Source: Moraxella sp. VT-16-12 (GTDB taxonomy: Bacteria; Pseudomonadota; Gammaproteobacteria; Pseudomonadales; Moraxellaceae). From it: 64,000 nucleotides of DNA. Numbering within the stretch: the stretch's first letter is position 1; every line of letters starts with the position of its first letter. The translations under genes and the position numbers were made by a program. The notes below the pieces were generated by a model. It made no database searches, had not been told where the DNA came from, and worked only from the letters and a program-made list of their open reading frames with translations. The stretch lies in assembly GCF_002224245.2 (NCBI RefSeq), contig NZ_NKHK02000001.1, positions 331,154 to 395,153 on the forward strand, in the 5' to 3' direction. Below, in pieces: positions 16,068 through 27,121 of this stretch.

Positions 16068-17837
16068 ATGAGCCACTCTCAACACTCACCTAAAAACAAC
16101 AAAAACAAACGCAAAAAACCACGTCGCTCCCAAGAAGATATCATGGCAAATGCCTTTTTAAGGGCGACTTTTAAACCTGTCAAAAAATCCATGATAATGG
16201 CATGGTTTTTGGACGTGGTGAGCGTGCTGCTTTTGGTGGGGCAAACGTCCGTATTGGTGGCAATTTTTTCATTTTGGCTTGATTATTTTTTGGGCAAAAG
16301 CGAACTTGTTGCACCAAATATTTGGTGGTGGGCGGTGGTGGTTGGGCTACTCATGGTGGCTCGGGCAGTTTTGGCTTATGTGCGTGATTATCTATTGACA
16401 AATGCTGGTCTGTCAGTGGCTAAATCGGTGCGACAGCGTTTGTTTGACAAGCTTGGTGAGCTGGGGTTGGCTCGGCGATATTTTGGGGCTGATGGGGCAT
16501 TGGCAACCAAGATTGTCAGTGAGCCTGACCATTTGATAGGGTTTGCTCGTTTTGATGTGCAAAAAATGACCGCTGTTACCACCCCCATTATTTTGGCAGG
16601 GTGTATCAGTTTTTATAGTGTAACGGCATCTGTGATTTTGTTATTAACTGCACCGCTTGTGCCGATTTTTATGGCGTTTATTGGTATTGCCACCGCTCGC
16701 AAAAGCCGTGAACAAATGGACGCTTTGGCTCAGCTTGGTGGGCGGTTTTTGGATTGGATAAGGGGCATCAATACCTTATCACGATTGTCGGCAGTGGACA
16801 TTGCGGTGGTGGACATTGAAAAAAGTAGCGAAGACTATCGCAAACGTACGATGAGTGTCCTAAAAATTGCCTTTTTAAATAGTGCGGTGCTTGAATTTTT
16901 ATCGGCGTTATCCATTGCATTGGTGGCGGTGTATCTGGGCTTTGGGCTGATGGGGATTTTGCCGTGGGCAGAAGGTCAAGTATTGACCACATATAGTACG
17001 GCATTGTTTATCTTGTTGCTTGTGCCTGAGTTTTATGCCCCTCTAAGACGGCTTGGGGCGGAGTATCATGTCAAAGGTCAGGCGATGGCGTGTGCCAAAG
17101 CCATTGCTCCCATGCTAAATTTTAAAAGCAAACACACCCAAGGTGTGCCAATCACCCTAAAAACTCCCCCAAGTTTTCACCTAAAAAACATCACCGCTTT
17201 TGGTGATGATGGGCGAGTGCGACTGTCGCCAACCACGCTGGATTTTATGGCAGGCAAACGCAGTGCACTTATGGGTGAAAGTGGGGCGGGAAAATCCACG
17301 ATTTTGCATATTTTGCTGGGTTTTGGTGATTATGAAGGTGATGTACTGATAGACGATGGCGTATCTTATCGTTACGGCGATATTGATGTGGCTCACCTAA
17401 GACAGCAGATGGGGTATTTGTCGCAGTCTGTGCCATTGTTGCCTTTGAGCATCGGTGAAAACTTACGCCTTGCCAAAGCGTCTGCCAGCGATGATGAGTT
17501 GTGGGCAGTGCTTGATGATGTTGGGTTATCTGCGGTCATTCGTGCCCTGCCGATGGGGCTTGATACGCCACTTGGTGAGCGTGGGCGTGGGCTGTCAGGC
17601 GGTCAGGGGCAAAGGCTTGGTATTGCTCAGCTGTTACTTCAAGACAGCAATGTTTGGCTGCTTGATGAGCCAACCGAACATTTGGACGTACAGACGGCAG
17701 ATGAAATTAAGTCGCTACTGTGGCGATTGTCAGCAGGTAAGACGGTGATTTGGGTAACGCATGATGAGAATTTTGGTGATTTGACGTTTGATGTGGTGCA
17801 TGATTTAAACAAAAAAGGGCAGGCTGATGAAAAATAA
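16068..17837 (+). CDS. cydD: thiol reductant ABC exporter subunit CydD
   Basis: A 589-residue half-transporter with an N-terminal six-helix ABC membrane domain and a C-terminal ATPase. Walker A GESGAGKS is at about residue 403, the signature LSGGQGQRLG at about 510, and Walker B VWLLDEP at about 528. The partner gene overlaps by 11 bases. CydDC exports glutathione/cysteine to the periplasm and is needed to assemble cytochrome bd. The N-terminus carries an unusual Lys/Arg/Asn-rich tail before the first helix. ATG at 16068 has no clear ribosome-binding site; ATG at 16143 (MANAFLRATFKP), preceded by AAGAAGA, is a good alternative and would remove most of that tail. Confidence 0.88.
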   Translation: MSHSQHSPKNNKNKRKKPRRSQEDIMANAFLRATFKPVKKSMIMAWFLDVVSVLLLVGQTSVLVAIFSFWLDYFLGKSELVAPNIWWWAVVVGLLMVARAVLAYVRDYLLTNAGLSVAKSVRQRLFDKLGELGLARRYFGADGALATKIVSEPDHLIGFARFDVQKMTAVTTPIILAGCISFYSVTASVILLLTAPLVPIFMAFIGIATARKSREQMDALAQLGGRFLDWIRGINTLSRLSAVDIAVVDIEKSSEDYRKRTMSVLKIAFLNSAVLEFLSALSIALVAVYLGFGLMGILPWAEGQVLTTYSTALFILLLVPEFYAPLRRLGAEYHVKGQAMACAKAIAPMLNFKSKHTQGVPITLKTPPSFHLKNITAFGDDGRVRLSPTTLDFMAGKRSALMGESGAGKSTILHILLGFGDYEGDVLIDDGVSYRYGDIDVAHLRQQMGYLSQSVPLLPLSIGENLRLAKASASDDELWAVLDDVGLSAVIRALPMGLDTPLGERGRGLSGGQGQRLGIAQLLLQDSNVWLLDEPTEHLDVQTADEIKSLLWRLSAGKTVIWVTHDENFGDLTFDVVHDLNKKGQADEK

Positions 17838-19506
17838 CGAACAATTTAAGCTGTCGCAATTATTAAGCACCCAAAAATCTTTGTGGCTCATCGCTTGGCT
17901 GCTTGGTTTTGCCACGGTGGTGTCGGTGTTAGGTTTGGTGATGGTGGCGGGGTGGTTCATCACCATAACGGCGGTGGCAGGCGTGCTTGGCGTGCTGTTT
18001 AATTATTTTATCCCATCTGCCATCATTCGCCTGTTTGCCCTGACACGCACACTGGCTCGCTATGGGGATTTGATGGTGTCGCACCATGCGATTTTTGGCT
18101 TATTAAAGGAGTTGCGGGTTAAATTCTTTGCTCGTTGGGCAAAATTAACTTCCCAAGAACGCCAAATGGAAAGCAGTAGCCAAACCATGCACCGCCTTGT
18201 TAAAGACATTGATGTTCTTAATGAGTTCCCTTTGCGTTTGGTGTCGCCTTATGTGGTGGCGATATTGGCAACAGTCATGTTGTCCGTGTTGATACTGATG
18301 TCTTTGCCTTCTGCGTGGTTTGTTGTGGTGCTTTTGGTGCTGACTTTTGTGGTGGCGTTTTTTGCTTTAAAACAAGGCATTAACCTTGCCAAACAAGAAA
18401 GCGCACTCACCGAACAACGCCAATCTGCTTTATTGGACATATTGCCTGCCACCCATCAGTTATTGATTTGGGGGCGATGGCAAGATAAAGTGGGGCAACT
18501 GATAAACTTAGATGAAACGCACCACGCACGCACGCAAAAAATCCATGCCCTAAAAAGAAATACAAGTTTTATCAATCAATGTATCATCGCTGTGGCGGTG
18601 TGTTTGGTGCTTGGGCTGACTCATCGTTATTTTGTGGTGGACAATCAGGTGGCTGTTTTTACTGCTGACAACCTAAGCCGTCATGTTCATTTAAACCCTG
18701 CTTATGTGTTGGCGTTGGTGCTTGGGCTGTTTGGATTGATTGAGATTATCACAGCTTTAACGTCAGAGCCACTTGCCTTGGGGCGAAGTGTGATGGCAAA
18801 AGAGCGTCTTAATGGGCTTATTGTATCGCACATCGCACCTTCACCAAAGACATTGCTTAATGACAATGTACATACTTTATCATTACAAAATGTTTCAGTC
18901 AAAATGCCATCTGCCATCATCGGTGCGGATAATATTAATGCCACTTTAACCAATGATAAACCCACACTCATCATCGGCGCATCAGGGGCAGGCAAATCTA
19001 CCTTGCTGGCGACATTGGCAGGTGAGATACTCCTTGTTGGTGGTGCAATTTTGGTGAATGATCTTGCCTTTGATAAGGTGGATTTTGGGTCATCGTTGGG
19101 ATTTTTGGGGCAAAATGTGGATATTTTTGACCAAACATTGGCGGACAATCTGCGACTTGGTAAACCATCTGCCAGCGATGATGAGCTGTGGGCGGTGCTT
19201 GATAAGGTGAATTTGGCTGATTGGGCAAAATCTCAACCTAAGGGGTTAAACACGCCATTAGGTGAGTATGGCATGGCAATCTCAGGCGGTCAAGGCAGGC
19301 GTGTGGCACTTGCTCGGCTACTGCTCGCCCCAAAATCTATCATGTTATTAGATGAGCCATTTGCAGGGTTAGACAGTACCACTCGCCAAAAAGTATGGAC
19401 AAGTCTAACGGACATGCAACGAAATGGTCAGATTGGCATACTTGCCATCGCCACCCATCAAATTTGGCAAAATATGGGCGACACCTGTGTGTTAAAGGTG
19501 AAATAA
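17827..19506 (+). CDS. cydC: thiol reductant ABC exporter subunit CydC
   Basis: A 559-residue partner of CydD. The ABC membrane domain has six helices over residues 15-310. Walker A GASGAGKS is at about residue 384, the signature ISGGQGRRVALARLL at about 486, and Walker B IMLLDEP at about 507 with a following AGLD. The start overlaps the end of cydD, the usual sign of translational coupling. The ATPase halves of the two subunits share sequence (for example SASDDELWAVLD), showing common descent. No cydAB genes are in the window. No terminator is visible between this gene and htpG. Confidence 0.9.
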   Translation: MKNNEQFKLSQLLSTQKSLWLIAWLLGFATVVSVLGLVMVAGWFITITAVAGVLGVLFNYFIPSAIIRLFALTRTLARYGDLMVSHHAIFGLLKELRVKFFARWAKLTSQERQMESSSQTMHRLVKDIDVLNEFPLRLVSPYVVAILATVMLSVLILMSLPSAWFVVVLLVLTFVVAFFALKQGINLAKQESALTEQRQSALLDILPATHQLLIWGRWQDKVGQLINLDETHHARTQKIHALKRNTSFINQCIIAVAVCLVLGLTHRYFVVDNQVAVFTADNLSRHVHLNPAYVLALVLGLFGLIEIITALTSEPLALGRSVMAKERLNGLIVSHIAPSPKTLLNDNVHTLSLQNVSVKMPSAIIGADNINATLTNDKPTLIIGASGAGKSTLLATLAGEILLVGGAILVNDLAFDKVDFGSSLGFLGQNVDIFDQTLADNLRLGKPSASDDELWAVLDKVNLADWAKSQPKGLNTPLGEYGMAISGGQGRRVALARLLLAPKSIMLLDEPFAGLDSTTRQKVWTSLTDMQRNGQIGILAIATHQIWQNMGDTCVLKVK

Positions 19507-19509
19507 TCT

Positions 19510-19537
19510 CTTGAAAAATTTTTTGTCATCCCTATTT
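19510..19537 (+). promoter_or_regulatory. sigma32 (RpoH)-type heat-shock promoter of htpG
   Basis: CTTGAAA (19510-19516) matches the -35 heat-shock consensus exactly. After 13 bases comes CCCTATTT (19530-19537), close to the consensus CCCCATNT. The spacing is in the range known for RpoH promoters. The predicted start point is around 19543-19545. Confidence 0.7.
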
Positions 19538-19538
19538 T

Positions 19539-19564
19539 TATCCTGTTATTTTTTTAACAGGATA
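19539..19564 (+). promoter_or_regulatory. perfect hairpin enclosing the htpG ribosome-binding site
   Basis: TATCCTGTTA (19539-19548) and TAACAGGATA (19555-19564) form a perfect 10-bp stem with a loop of six T. The right arm contains AGGA, the only ribosome-binding site for the htpG ATG at 19570. In RNA this hairpin would hide the site, as in RNA thermometers. A DNA operator is the alternative reading. Confidence 0.6.
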
Positions 19565-19569
19565 ATTTT

Positions 19570-21519
19570 ATGACCGAACAAACCAACTCTCCAAAAACTC
19601 ATAGCTTTGAAACAGAAGTCAATCAGCTTTTGCACCTTGTTACTCATTCGCTATATTCAAACCCTGATATTTTTATCCGTGAATTGGTGTCTAATGCGTC
19701 AGACGCTTGCGATAAGCTCAGATTCTTGGCAACGAGCGATGACAGTTTGTACGAAAATGACGGCGAGCTTGCCATCAAAATTGACCTAGATAAGGAAGCA
19801 AAAACCATCACCATCAGCGACAACGGCATTGGCATGAATGAAGCGGACGCCATTGAGCATTTGGGAACGATTGCCAAATCAGGCACAAAAGCCTTTTTGG
19901 ACAAATTATCCGAAGCTGATAAAAAAGATGGCAATCTTATCGGACAGTTTGGTGTGGGTTTTTATTCTGGCTTTATTGTGGCAGATAAAATTACCGTAGA
20001 AAGTCGCAAAGCAGGCGAGCCAAGCACCCAAGGCGTACGCTGGGTCTCAGATGGCACAGGCTCATTTACTACCGAAACAATCAACAAAGAAAATCGTGGC
20101 ACGTCCATCACACTTCATCTAAAAGATGAATTTGTGCAACGAGAAGATGGCGAATATGGCTATCTTGACCGCTACAAAATCAAGTCTTTGGTTTCTAAAT
20201 ACTCTGACCATATTAGCCTGCCTATCCAAATGCGTAAAGAAGTTTGGCAAGAAGATGCCGAGCAAGACGAAGATGCGACCGTGCCAAATGGTGAGATGAT
20301 TTTGACTGATGAATATGAGACCATCAACAAAGCATCTGCCTTGTGGACACGTTCAGCCAGTGAGATTAGCGATGATGAGTATAATGAGTTTTATAAAACT
20401 GTCAGCTATGATTTTGATGAGCCACTAACTTGGACGCACAATCGTGTAGAAGGACGTGTGCAGTATACTCAGCTGCTTTATATCCCCAAAAAAGCTCCCT
20501 TTGACCTATATGCTCGTGAACAGCAACGTGGACTAAAACTTTATGTGAAGCGAGTGTTCATCATGGACGATGCTGAGCAGCTGTTACCCATGTACTTGCG
20601 TTTTGTTAAAGGGGTGATTGACAGCAGTGATTTACCACTGAACGTCAGCCGTGAGATATTGCAAGAGTCTCGTGATGTCAAATCTATCCGTGAAGGCAAC
20701 GCACGCCGTATCTTGACCTTGCTTGCCAGTCTTGCCAACAGTGAAAATGAGACCAAACAAGGAAAATTTGCTGACTTTTACAAAGAGTTTGGCGACGTGT
20801 TAAAAGAAGGTTTGGGCGAAGACCAAGCCAACCAAGAGCGTATCGCCAAACTGCTTCGCTATGCCACCAGCACCAATGATGAAATAAGCACAGGCTTTGC
20901 TGATTATAAGGCACGCATGAAAGAAGGTCAAAAAGCGATTTATTATCTGACCGCCGAAAACTTGGTTGCCGCCAAAAATAGCCCACAATTAGAGCTGTTT
21001 AACAAAAAAGGCATTGAAGTGCTACTGATGACCGCTCGTGTGGACGAATGGGCGATGAACTTTATCCATGAGTTTGATGGTACGCCCTTACAAAACATTG
21101 CCAAAGGGGCGGTAGATTTGGGTGATTTGACCGATGAAGCTGAAAAAGAAGAAGTCAAAAAAGCCGAAGAAAATCTAAAATCTGTGGTAGAGCGTTTAAA
21201 AAGCGTGCTGGGCGAGCAAGCCAAAGACGTGCGAGTAACCAGTCGTTTGGTAGATAGCCCAGCGTGTTTGGTGGTGGGAGATGGTGAGCTGACCCCGCAA
21301 ATGGCACAAATGCTCAAAGCCATGGGGCAGCCTGTGCCTGACGTTAAGCCCACACTTGAAATCAACCCCACCCACCCACTCATCAATAAGCTAGAAAATA
21401 GCAGTGAGTTTGATGACTTGGCACAGGTGATTTTTGACCAAGCACTCATCGCAGATGGCGGGCAGCCACACGACCCAGCAGGGTATTTAAAGCGGATTAA
21501 TAAACTGCTGCTTAAATAA
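19570..21519 (+). CDS. htpG: chaperone HtpG (Hsp90)
   Basis: A 649-residue bacterial Hsp90 of slightly more than usual length. The N-terminal GHKL ATPase motifs are intact: [14 protein letters not shown] (about residue 38), DNGIGM (about 84) and [11 protein letters not shown] (about 125). The middle-domain catalytic Arg region is LNVSREILQ, followed by a C-terminal dimerisation domain. The protein folds and remodels client proteins in the cytoplasm. The gene has a heat-shock promoter and a hairpin over the ribosome-binding site, and it is followed by a strong terminator. No co-transcribed partner follows. Confidence 0.98.
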   Translation: MTEQTNSPKTHSFETEVNQLLHLVTHSLYSNPDIFIRELVSNASDACDKLRFLATSDDSLYENDGELAIKIDLDKEAKTITISDNGIGMNEADAIEHLGTIAKSGTKAFLDKLSEADKKDGNLIGQFGVGFYSGFIVADKITVESRKAGEPSTQGVRWVSDGTGSFTTETINKENRGTSITLHLKDEFVQREDGEYGYLDRYKIKSLVSKYSDHISLPIQMRKEVWQEDAEQDEDATVPNGEMILTDEYETINKASALWTRSASEISDDEYNEFYKTVSYDFDEPLTWTHNRVEGRVQYTQLLYIPKKAPFDLYAREQQRGLKLYVKRVFIMDDAEQLLPMYLRFVKGVIDSSDLPLNVSREILQESRDVKSIREGNARRILTLLASLANSENETKQGKFADFYKEFGDVLKEGLGEDQANQERIAKLLRYATSTNDEISTGFADYKARMKEGQKAIYYLTAENLVAAKNSPQLELFNKKGIEVLLMTARVDEWAMNFIHEFDGTPLQNIAKGAVDLGDLTDEAEKEEVKKAEENLKSVVERLKSVLGEQAKDVRVTSRLVDSPACLVVGDGELTPQMAQMLKAMGQPVPDVKPTLEINPTHPLINKLENSSEFDDLAQVIFDQALIADGGQPHDPAGYLKRINKLLLK

Positions 21520-21524
21520 ACCAC

Positions 21525-21556
21525 AAAACCCAAAACCAAAGAGTTTTGGGTTTTTT
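21525..21556 (+). terminator. intrinsic terminator of htpG
   Basis: AAAACCCAAAAC and GTTTTGGGTTTT form a perfect stem with a short loop, followed by more T. Confidence 0.92.
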
Positions 21557-21645
21557 AATAAGCTGATGACACATTTACATTTGTTTACTAAAATCGCCAT
21601 GAAAGGGTGTTATACTTTGAACATTACTCATGTTTGGGGATTTTT

Positions 21646-22008
21646 ATGAATAAATTTAAGGCAACGTTGTTGGGTTTGGTGATGTTTTCACTAATGGCGA
21701 ATGCTCATACTGCCCCACTAAGTGCAAACTGTCAAAACCATGCTACAAATATCATTCAAGTGAGTATGTATGCTTTTATGTGCTTAGGTACAGATGACTT
21801 AGGCTGGGGTGATGAAGAAGATAAGGCGTTTGACCGCTTAGAATCACAAGTTGCAACGACTTGTGCAGATGCTGATGACCAAGCCATGCAAGATTTGGGT
21901 GCACAGCTTTTTGCTGGCTTAGAAGACTTAAACAGCGAAACTCAACTGACTGCCTACTGTCAAAGCATTACCCCAACTGTCAAAAGCGTTCTACATCAAT
22001 ATAAATAA
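21646..22008 (+). CDS. small secreted four-cysteine protein (120 aa)
   Basis: The protein begins MNKFKATLLGLVMFSLMANA, a signal peptide with cleavage near AHTA|PLS. The mature protein of about 95 residues is acidic and contains four Cys (in NCQNHA, FMCLG, TTCADA and AYCQS), spaced so that two periplasmic disulfides are likely. No family is recognised. ATG at 21646 is chosen because GGGGA precedes it by about 5 bases and it starts the signal peptide; an upstream in-frame start at 21607 is less likely. A terminator-like hairpin follows. Confidence 0.7.
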   Translation: MNKFKATLLGLVMFSLMANAHTAPLSANCQNHATNIIQVSMYAFMCLGTDDLGWGDEEDKAFDRLESQVATTCADADDQAMQDLGAQLFAGLEDLNSETQLTAYCQSITPTVKSVLHQYK

Positions 22009-22363
22009 TTTAATTTAAAACTTGCACCTTGAAAAACACTCCGATGTTTATTGGGGTGTGTTTTAAATTGGTTTTTAGTGGTTAATTGTATGAGAAAAAA
22101 TAACACTGACACCACCAATTTACCCATTTTCTGTTAATAAAATAAAGCAAAAGCTAACAATGTTATCACGATGGGTGTTTGCAAGCCATTTTGATTATTT
22201 ATCATGTCAGATGGAATTCCTTTTTAATAAAATGTGCGGCAAAACCGCCGATATTCACCAAGAAAACCGTGTGAAGCTTGCCAGTCCTGCGATTTGGCAC
22301 ATACGGATTTGCCCATCATTATCCACAACATTCCCAAGATGAAGTTTATCACCAAAAATAAAG
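22009..22363. other. gene-poor stretch between the secreted protein and lipocalin genes
   Basis: Apart from the hairpin at 22032-22064, nothing convincing is seen. Two overlapping short open frames on opposite strands (about 22160-22449) have neither a ribosome-binding site nor a family match. The stretch may contain a decayed gene. Confidence 0.4.
22032..22064 (+). terminator. terminator-like hairpin
   Basis: AAAACACTCC pairs with GGTGTGTTTT with one mismatch, and a short T run follows. It lies 24 bases after the secreted protein stop codon. Confidence 0.55.
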
Positions 22364-22942
22364 CTATTCTTGGCGAGTACTGGTAAAGTTGCTGATATCA
22401 AAGCCATTTTGGCGAGCGATGGCAAGGTAGTTTTGGTAGATGGCATCATCTAGGGTGGGTGTGCGAGATAGTATCCACAGATATTTTCGGTCGGAGGTGC
22501 CAACTAGGGCGGAGGTGTAGTTTTGGTGATTTTGTGTGGTGGCAATCACCAAATAATCTGCTTGACCAAAGGTGAATTTTTTTAGAAAGCCGGGCAAGAA
22601 ACTTACCTTTAATTTGGCATTACTACTATCAAAAACATGGGCTTCACCATGTGCTGATATTTGCCCGTCTTTGGTTTGGCAGGTGTTGAGAATTTGGATT
22701 TTGCCATTATCTTTTAAGCTATAATTGGCAGTAACATTATGCGTACATTTGTCCTGAAAACTCATGGGCAGTCGCCCAATCTCATACCATGTACCAAGGT
22801 AGTCATCAAGGCGAAGTTGGCTGACGGTTTGTGGTGGTGGCGCTGTGGGTGTGGGTGTGCTGGTGCAGGCACTAATGCCAGCTAGAATGATGAGTACAGT
22901 GGGGACAAAAGGTGCTTTTGCGTGCATAATAAAACCTAACAT
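22364..22942 (-). CDS. blc: outer-membrane lipocalin (Blc-like)
   Basis: A 192-residue bacterial lipocalin. The N-terminus MLGFIMHAKAP is followed by a hydrophobic segment and lipobox ISAC (Cys26), so it is anchored as a lipoprotein. The family's first conserved region is DYLGTWYEIGRLPMSFQ (GxW motif, about residue 50). Further matches are TANYSLKDNGKI, the ADYLVIATTQNHQ strand and the WILSRTPTLDD segment with its conserved Arg. These proteins bind lipids such as lysophospholipids and are linked to envelope stress. ATG at 22942 is preferred because GGAG lies 6 bases upstream; ATG at 22927 is possible. Transcribed alone. Confidence 0.9.
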   Translation of the reverse strand: MLGFIMHAKAPFVPTVLIILAGISACTSTPTPTAPPPQTVSQLRLDDYLGTWYEIGRLPMSFQDKCTHNVTANYSLKDNGKIQILNTCQTKDGQISAHGEAHVFDSSNAKLKVSFLPGFLKKFTFGQADYLVIATTQNHQNYTSALVGTSDRKYLWILSRTPTLDDAIYQNYLAIARQNGFDISNFTSTRQE

Positions 22943-23184
22943 GATAACTCCAAGGGCGGATTGTAACATAAAAAACTGGGACTTACTAAAATAAATTTAT
23001 TTAACATAATCTATATTGTTGATATATTAAAATAAAATGATAAAACGCACATAAAATAAGCACCATCTTACCAGCAGTTAAACCACCAACAAATGCCCCA
23101 GTGCCACAAACCTGTGTAAAGATTTTCCAAAAATCATGAAAATCTGCTAAAATAGGGCGATTTATATTTCACTTGGAATTTGCC

Positions 23185-26100
23185 ATGATGACCATTGCTG
23201 GATACCCATTTTTAACCGATTTTCAACGCCAAAAACTTCTTAATGAACTACAAAGCCACCTAAATATCTCTGACATCACCACGCAACAAGTCTATGTATT
23301 TGAGCAAGTATTGAGCGATGGCGACACCACAAAAGCCCTAAGTTTGTTAAATCAAGGTCAATCCTTGCCACTTCATGCACCAAAGGACAATCAGGTGCAA
23401 GTGATTGTCTCGCCCCGTTTTGGTACGATTAGTCCGTGGTCATCTAAGGCAACTGATATTTTTAATAATTGTGGTGTTGATGTTGGTCGTATTGAGCGAG
23501 TGGTCATCTTTACACTCACAGGCGATGATTTGCCAGCCACTTTACCCAAACAAGCCGAAAATATTCTACATGACCGCATGACCCAAAGTCTAAGCTATCA
23601 GCTGTCAGACGTGGCACGGCTGTTTGATGACCATGAGCCTGCACCGCTTAATCATGTTGATATTATGGGGCAGGGCAAAGATGCTCTAATACAAGCAAAT
23701 AAGGCGTTTGGCTTTGCCTTATCTGGTGAAGATATTGAGTATTTGGTGGAAAATTTTACTCAGCTTGGGCGTAATCCTACTGATGTGGAGCTGATGATGT
23801 TTGCCCAAGCCAACAGCGAGCATTGCCGTCATAAGATTTTTAATGCCGAGTGGACGGTGGATAAAGAAGTGCAGCCAAAGTCGCTGTTTAAAATGATTAA
23901 AAATACTTATGAAAGCAATCCTGATGGGGTGTTATCCGCCTACAAAGACAATGCAGCAGTGATAGAAGGTTTTATGACAGATAGATTTTATCCCACCAAA
24001 AATGCCGACGGACTGCACCAATACCACTTTCATCAAGAGATGGTAGATATTTTGATGAAGGTAGAAACCCACAATCACCCCACCGCCATTGCTCCTTATT
24101 CAGGAGCAAGCACAGGCTCAGGTGGCGAGATACGAGATGAAGGGGCGACAGGGCGTGGCGGTAAACCCAAGGCAGGTTTGACTGGGTTTCACGTGTCGCA
24201 TTTGCACCTGCCTGATATGCCCGAAAAATGGGAAAAACAAACTTTGGCATACGGCAAACCTGAACGCATGGCATCTGCCTTACAAATCATGACCGAAGCA
24301 CCGCTTGGCTCATCGGCATTTAGTAATGAATTTGGTCGCCCAAATTTGACAGGTTATTTTAGAAGTTTTCAGCTTGACACCAGCAAAGATGGTGATGGCA
24401 GTGCCATGCGGGGTTATCATAAGCCGATTATGATTGCAGGCGGTTATGGTAACATCAAACGAGATTTGATAGAAAAAAATTCAATCAAGGCAGGTGATTT
24501 GCTCATCGTGCTTGGTGGCCCTGCCATGCAAATTGGTTTGGGCGGCGGAGCAGCCAGTTCGGTGGACAGCGGTGAACTAGATGAAGGCTTGGATTTTGCC
24601 AGTGTACAGCGAGATAATGCCGAGATGGAACGCCGCTGCCAAGAAGTGATTGATACCTGTTGGGCAATGGGGGCGGATAAAAACCCCATCGTTTCTATTC
24701 ATGATGTGGGGGCAGGCGGTCTGTCCAATGCCATGCCTGAGCTGGTCAATGACCATGAGCTAGGAGCGGTGCTAGAATTACGTAAAATCCCATCGCTAGA
24801 ACGAGGCATGAGCCCGATGGCGATTTGGTCAAACGAAGCCCAAGAACGCTATGTACTTGCCATTCGCCCTGATGATGAAGCTCGTTTTGATGAGATTTGT
24901 GCAAGGGAGCGTTGCCCTTATGCGGTGCTAGGCGTGGCAACCGATGTGCGTGAGCTGGTGGTCAATGATGAGCTGTTGCCTGAGCAACCTGTGGATATGC
25001 CCATGCAGGTACTGCTTGGTGGCACGCCAAAAATGAAACGCAGCTTTGAGCGTCAAACACCACAGCTATCACCTTTAAACCTTGACGGCGTGGATTTGTC
25101 AAGCAGTATCAAAGATGTGTTACGCCACCCCACTGTTGCCAGTAAGTCTTTTTTAATCAGCATTGGCGACCGCTCTATCACAGGCATGGTAACACGTGAG
25201 CAGTATGTGGGGCGTTATCAAGTGCCTGTGGCAGACTGTGCGGTAACCAGTAGCACGATTTTTGCTGACACAGGCGAAGCAATGGCAATGGGTGAGCGTA
25301 CGCCTGTGGCACTTATCAATCCTAAGGCATCTGCTCGTTTGGCGGTGGGTGAAGCCATCACCAACCTAATAAGTGCCGACATTGCTCGTATGAGCGACAT
25401 TACTTTATCTGCCAACTGGATGGCAGCGTGTGGCGAAGACAAAGAAGACATGGCACTGTTTGATGCGGTGCATGCGGTGGGTGAAGAGCTTTGTCCTGCA
25501 CTGGGTATCGCCATTCCTGTGGGTAAAGACAGCTTATCTATGCGAGCCACTTGGCAAGATGATGGGGCGGATAAGGCGGTGGTATCTCCGATGAGCCTGA
25601 TTATCACAGGCTTTGCCCCTGTACAAAATGTCGCACGCACCATCACACCTGAGCTTGTCAATGCAGACAGTTTGCTCTACCGAGTTAATGTGGGTCAAAA
25701 CTATCGCTTGGGCGGTTCCGTCTTTGCTCAGACATTAAGCCAACTGGGTGATGATTGTCCTGATGTTGATGACCCCAAGGCTTTGATTGATTTTTTTGAA
25801 TTTATCAAAACCGCCAAAGACCAAGGGCTTATCCGTGCCTATCATGACATCTCTGATGGGGGCTTGATTGCAAGCGTTGCTGAGATGCAGTTTACCGCAC
25901 GAGTGGCGATTGAGCTAAATTTAACTGATGACAATCTACTTGGCGAGCTTTTTGCAGAAGAGCTTGGGGCGGTGGTACAAGTATTGCCACAAGATGACGA
26001 TGCTTTGATTGCACAGGCAAAGAGCATGGGTATGGGCGACAGACTTGTTAAAATAGGGCAAGTAAAGCAAACACCCCAAGGCGGTGGCAACATGGATACG

Positions 26101-27096
26101 CTGACCATTTGCACCGCTAATGAGACACTTGTGTTTGACCGTGCTGATTTGCAACAAGAATGGACAAAGGTTAGCCACGCCATTGCTCGCCTAAGAGATA
26201 ATCCTAAGTGTGCTGACCAAGAATTTGCACTCATTAGCGACCCTAATCATCAAGGGTTGATTGCACAGGCAAATTATGACCTAAATCAAGCGATAGAAGC
26301 TCCTTATCTAAACAGCCGTACCACTCGCCCCAAGGTTGCCATCTTGCGTGAACAGGGCGTAAATGGTCATATTGAGATGGGGGCGGGTTTTGTGATGGCA
26401 GGCTTTGATGCCATTGATGTCCACATGAGCGATTTGATGCGTGGCAAGGTGGATTTGCGAGACTTTGAAGGCTTGGTGGCGTGTGGCGGATTTAGCTATG
26501 GCGATGTGTTGGGGGCAGGCTCTGGCTGGGCAAATAGCGTGTTACATCATGACAAGCTGTCTATGATGTTTGCCAAGTTTTTCCACCGCCCTGAAACCTT
26601 TGCACTGGGGGTGTGTAATGGCTGTCAGATGATGAGTCAGTTAAAAGAGCTGATGGTGGGGGCAGAGCATTTCCCACGTTTTACCGCCAATAAATCTGCC
26701 CGTTTTGAAGCTCGCAGTGTCAATGTGCGTGTGGAGCGTACCAAGTCGGTGCTATTAAAGGGCATGCAAGGCAGTATCTTGCCGATTGCGGTGGCTCATG
26801 GCGAAGGCTATGCTGGTTTGTCAGACAGACAGCGTTTTGAGTTAGAAAGTAGCGGTCAAATTGCCCTGCGTTATGTGGATAGCACGGGCAGTCCCACCGA
26901 GCATTATCCTTTAAACCCCAACGGTTCTATCGGCGGTATCACAGGCATTTGTAGCAATGATGGGCGAGTTACGCTCATGATGCCACACCCAGAGCGAACG
27001 CTGCGAGCGGTCAATCATTCATGGAAACCTAATGAATGGGATAAAGATGGGGCGTGGGCAAGATTGTTTAGAAATGCACGGGCATTTTTAAGATAA
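23185..27096 (+). CDS. purL: phosphoribosylformylglycinamidine synthase
   Basis: A 1303-residue single-chain FGAM synthase, the fourth step of purine synthesis; it uses ATP and glutamine. The order is an N-terminal PurS-like domain, two AIR-synthase-type halves (motifs [19 protein letters not shown] and GRGGKPKAG, then [11 protein letters not shown]), and a C-terminal class I glutamine amidotransferase. The nucleophile is in GVCNGCQMM and the catalytic His/Glu in PHPERT. The length matches the large gammaproteobacterial form. The start is one of two adjacent ATGs at 23185/23188 with GGA upstream. It is a single transcription unit. Confidence 0.98.
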   Translation: MMTIAGYPFLTDFQRQKLLNELQSHLNISDITTQQVYVFEQVLSDGDTTKALSLLNQGQSLPLHAPKDNQVQVIVSPRFGTISPWSSKATDIFNNCGVDVGRIERVVIFTLTGDDLPATLPKQAENILHDRMTQSLSYQLSDVARLFDDHEPAPLNHVDIMGQGKDALIQANKAFGFALSGEDIEYLVENFTQLGRNPTDVELMMFAQANSEHCRHKIFNAEWTVDKEVQPKSLFKMIKNTYESNPDGVLSAYKDNAAVIEGFMTDRFYPTKNADGLHQYHFHQEMVDILMKVETHNHPTAIAPYSGASTGSGGEIRDEGATGRGGKPKAGLTGFHVSHLHLPDMPEKWEKQTLAYGKPERMASALQIMTEAPLGSSAFSNEFGRPNLTGYFRSFQLDTSKDGDGSAMRGYHKPIMIAGGYGNIKRDLIEKNSIKAGDLLIVLGGPAMQIGLGGGAASSVDSGELDEGLDFASVQRDNAEMERRCQEVIDTCWAMGADKNPIVSIHDVGAGGLSNAMPELVNDHELGAVLELRKIPSLERGMSPMAIWSNEAQERYVLAIRPDDEARFDEICARERCPYAVLGVATDVRELVVNDELLPEQPVDMPMQVLLGGTPKMKRSFERQTPQLSPLNLDGVDLSSSIKDVLRHPTVASKSFLISIGDRSITGMVTREQYVGRYQVPVADCAVTSSTIFADTGEAMAMGERTPVALINPKASARLAVGEAITNLISADIARMSDITLSANWMAACGEDKEDMALFDAVHAVGEELCPALGIAIPVGKDSLSMRATWQDDGADKAVVSPMSLIITGFAPVQNVARTITPELVNADSLLYRVNVGQNYRLGGSVFAQTLSQLGDDCPDVDDPKALIDFFEFIKTAKDQGLIRAYHDISDGGLIASVAEMQFTARVAIELNLTDDNLLGELFAEELGAVVQVLPQDDDALIAQAKSMGMGDRLVKIGQVKQTPQGGGNMDTLTICTANETLVFDRADLQQEWTKVSHAIARLRDNPKCADQEFALISDPNHQGLIAQANYDLNQAIEAPYLNSRTTRPKVAILREQGVNGHIEMGAGFVMAGFDAIDVHMSDLMRGKVDLRDFEGLVACGGFSYGDVLGAGSGWANSVLHHDKLSMMFAKFFHRPETFALGVCNGCQMMSQLKELMVGAEHFPRFTANKSARFEARSVNVRVERTKSVLLKGMQGSILPIAVAHGEGYAGLSDRQRFELESSGQIALRYVDSTGSPTEHYPLNPNGSIGGITGICSNDGRVTLMMPHPERTLRAVNHSWKPNEWDKDGAWARLFRNARAFLR

Positions 27097-27121
27097 ATCA
27101 CAGCTTTGCGTTTTGCTTAAT

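Noticed and set aside
16068..19506. cydDC as a generic lipid or peptide ABC exporter
   Set aside because: Two tandem, overlapping half-transporters with this subunit order, length and motif set fit CydDC better than MsbA-type homodimers.
20943..21539. 198-residue open frame opposite htpG
   Set aside because: It is antisense to the conserved C-terminal half of HtpG, Ser-rich, without ribosome-binding site or family match; typical shadow of codon bias.
22160..22449. Two short overlapping frames on opposite strands between the secreted protein and lipocalin genes
   Set aside because: No ribosome-binding site, no family resemblance, and the minus-strand frame runs into the lipocalin gene.
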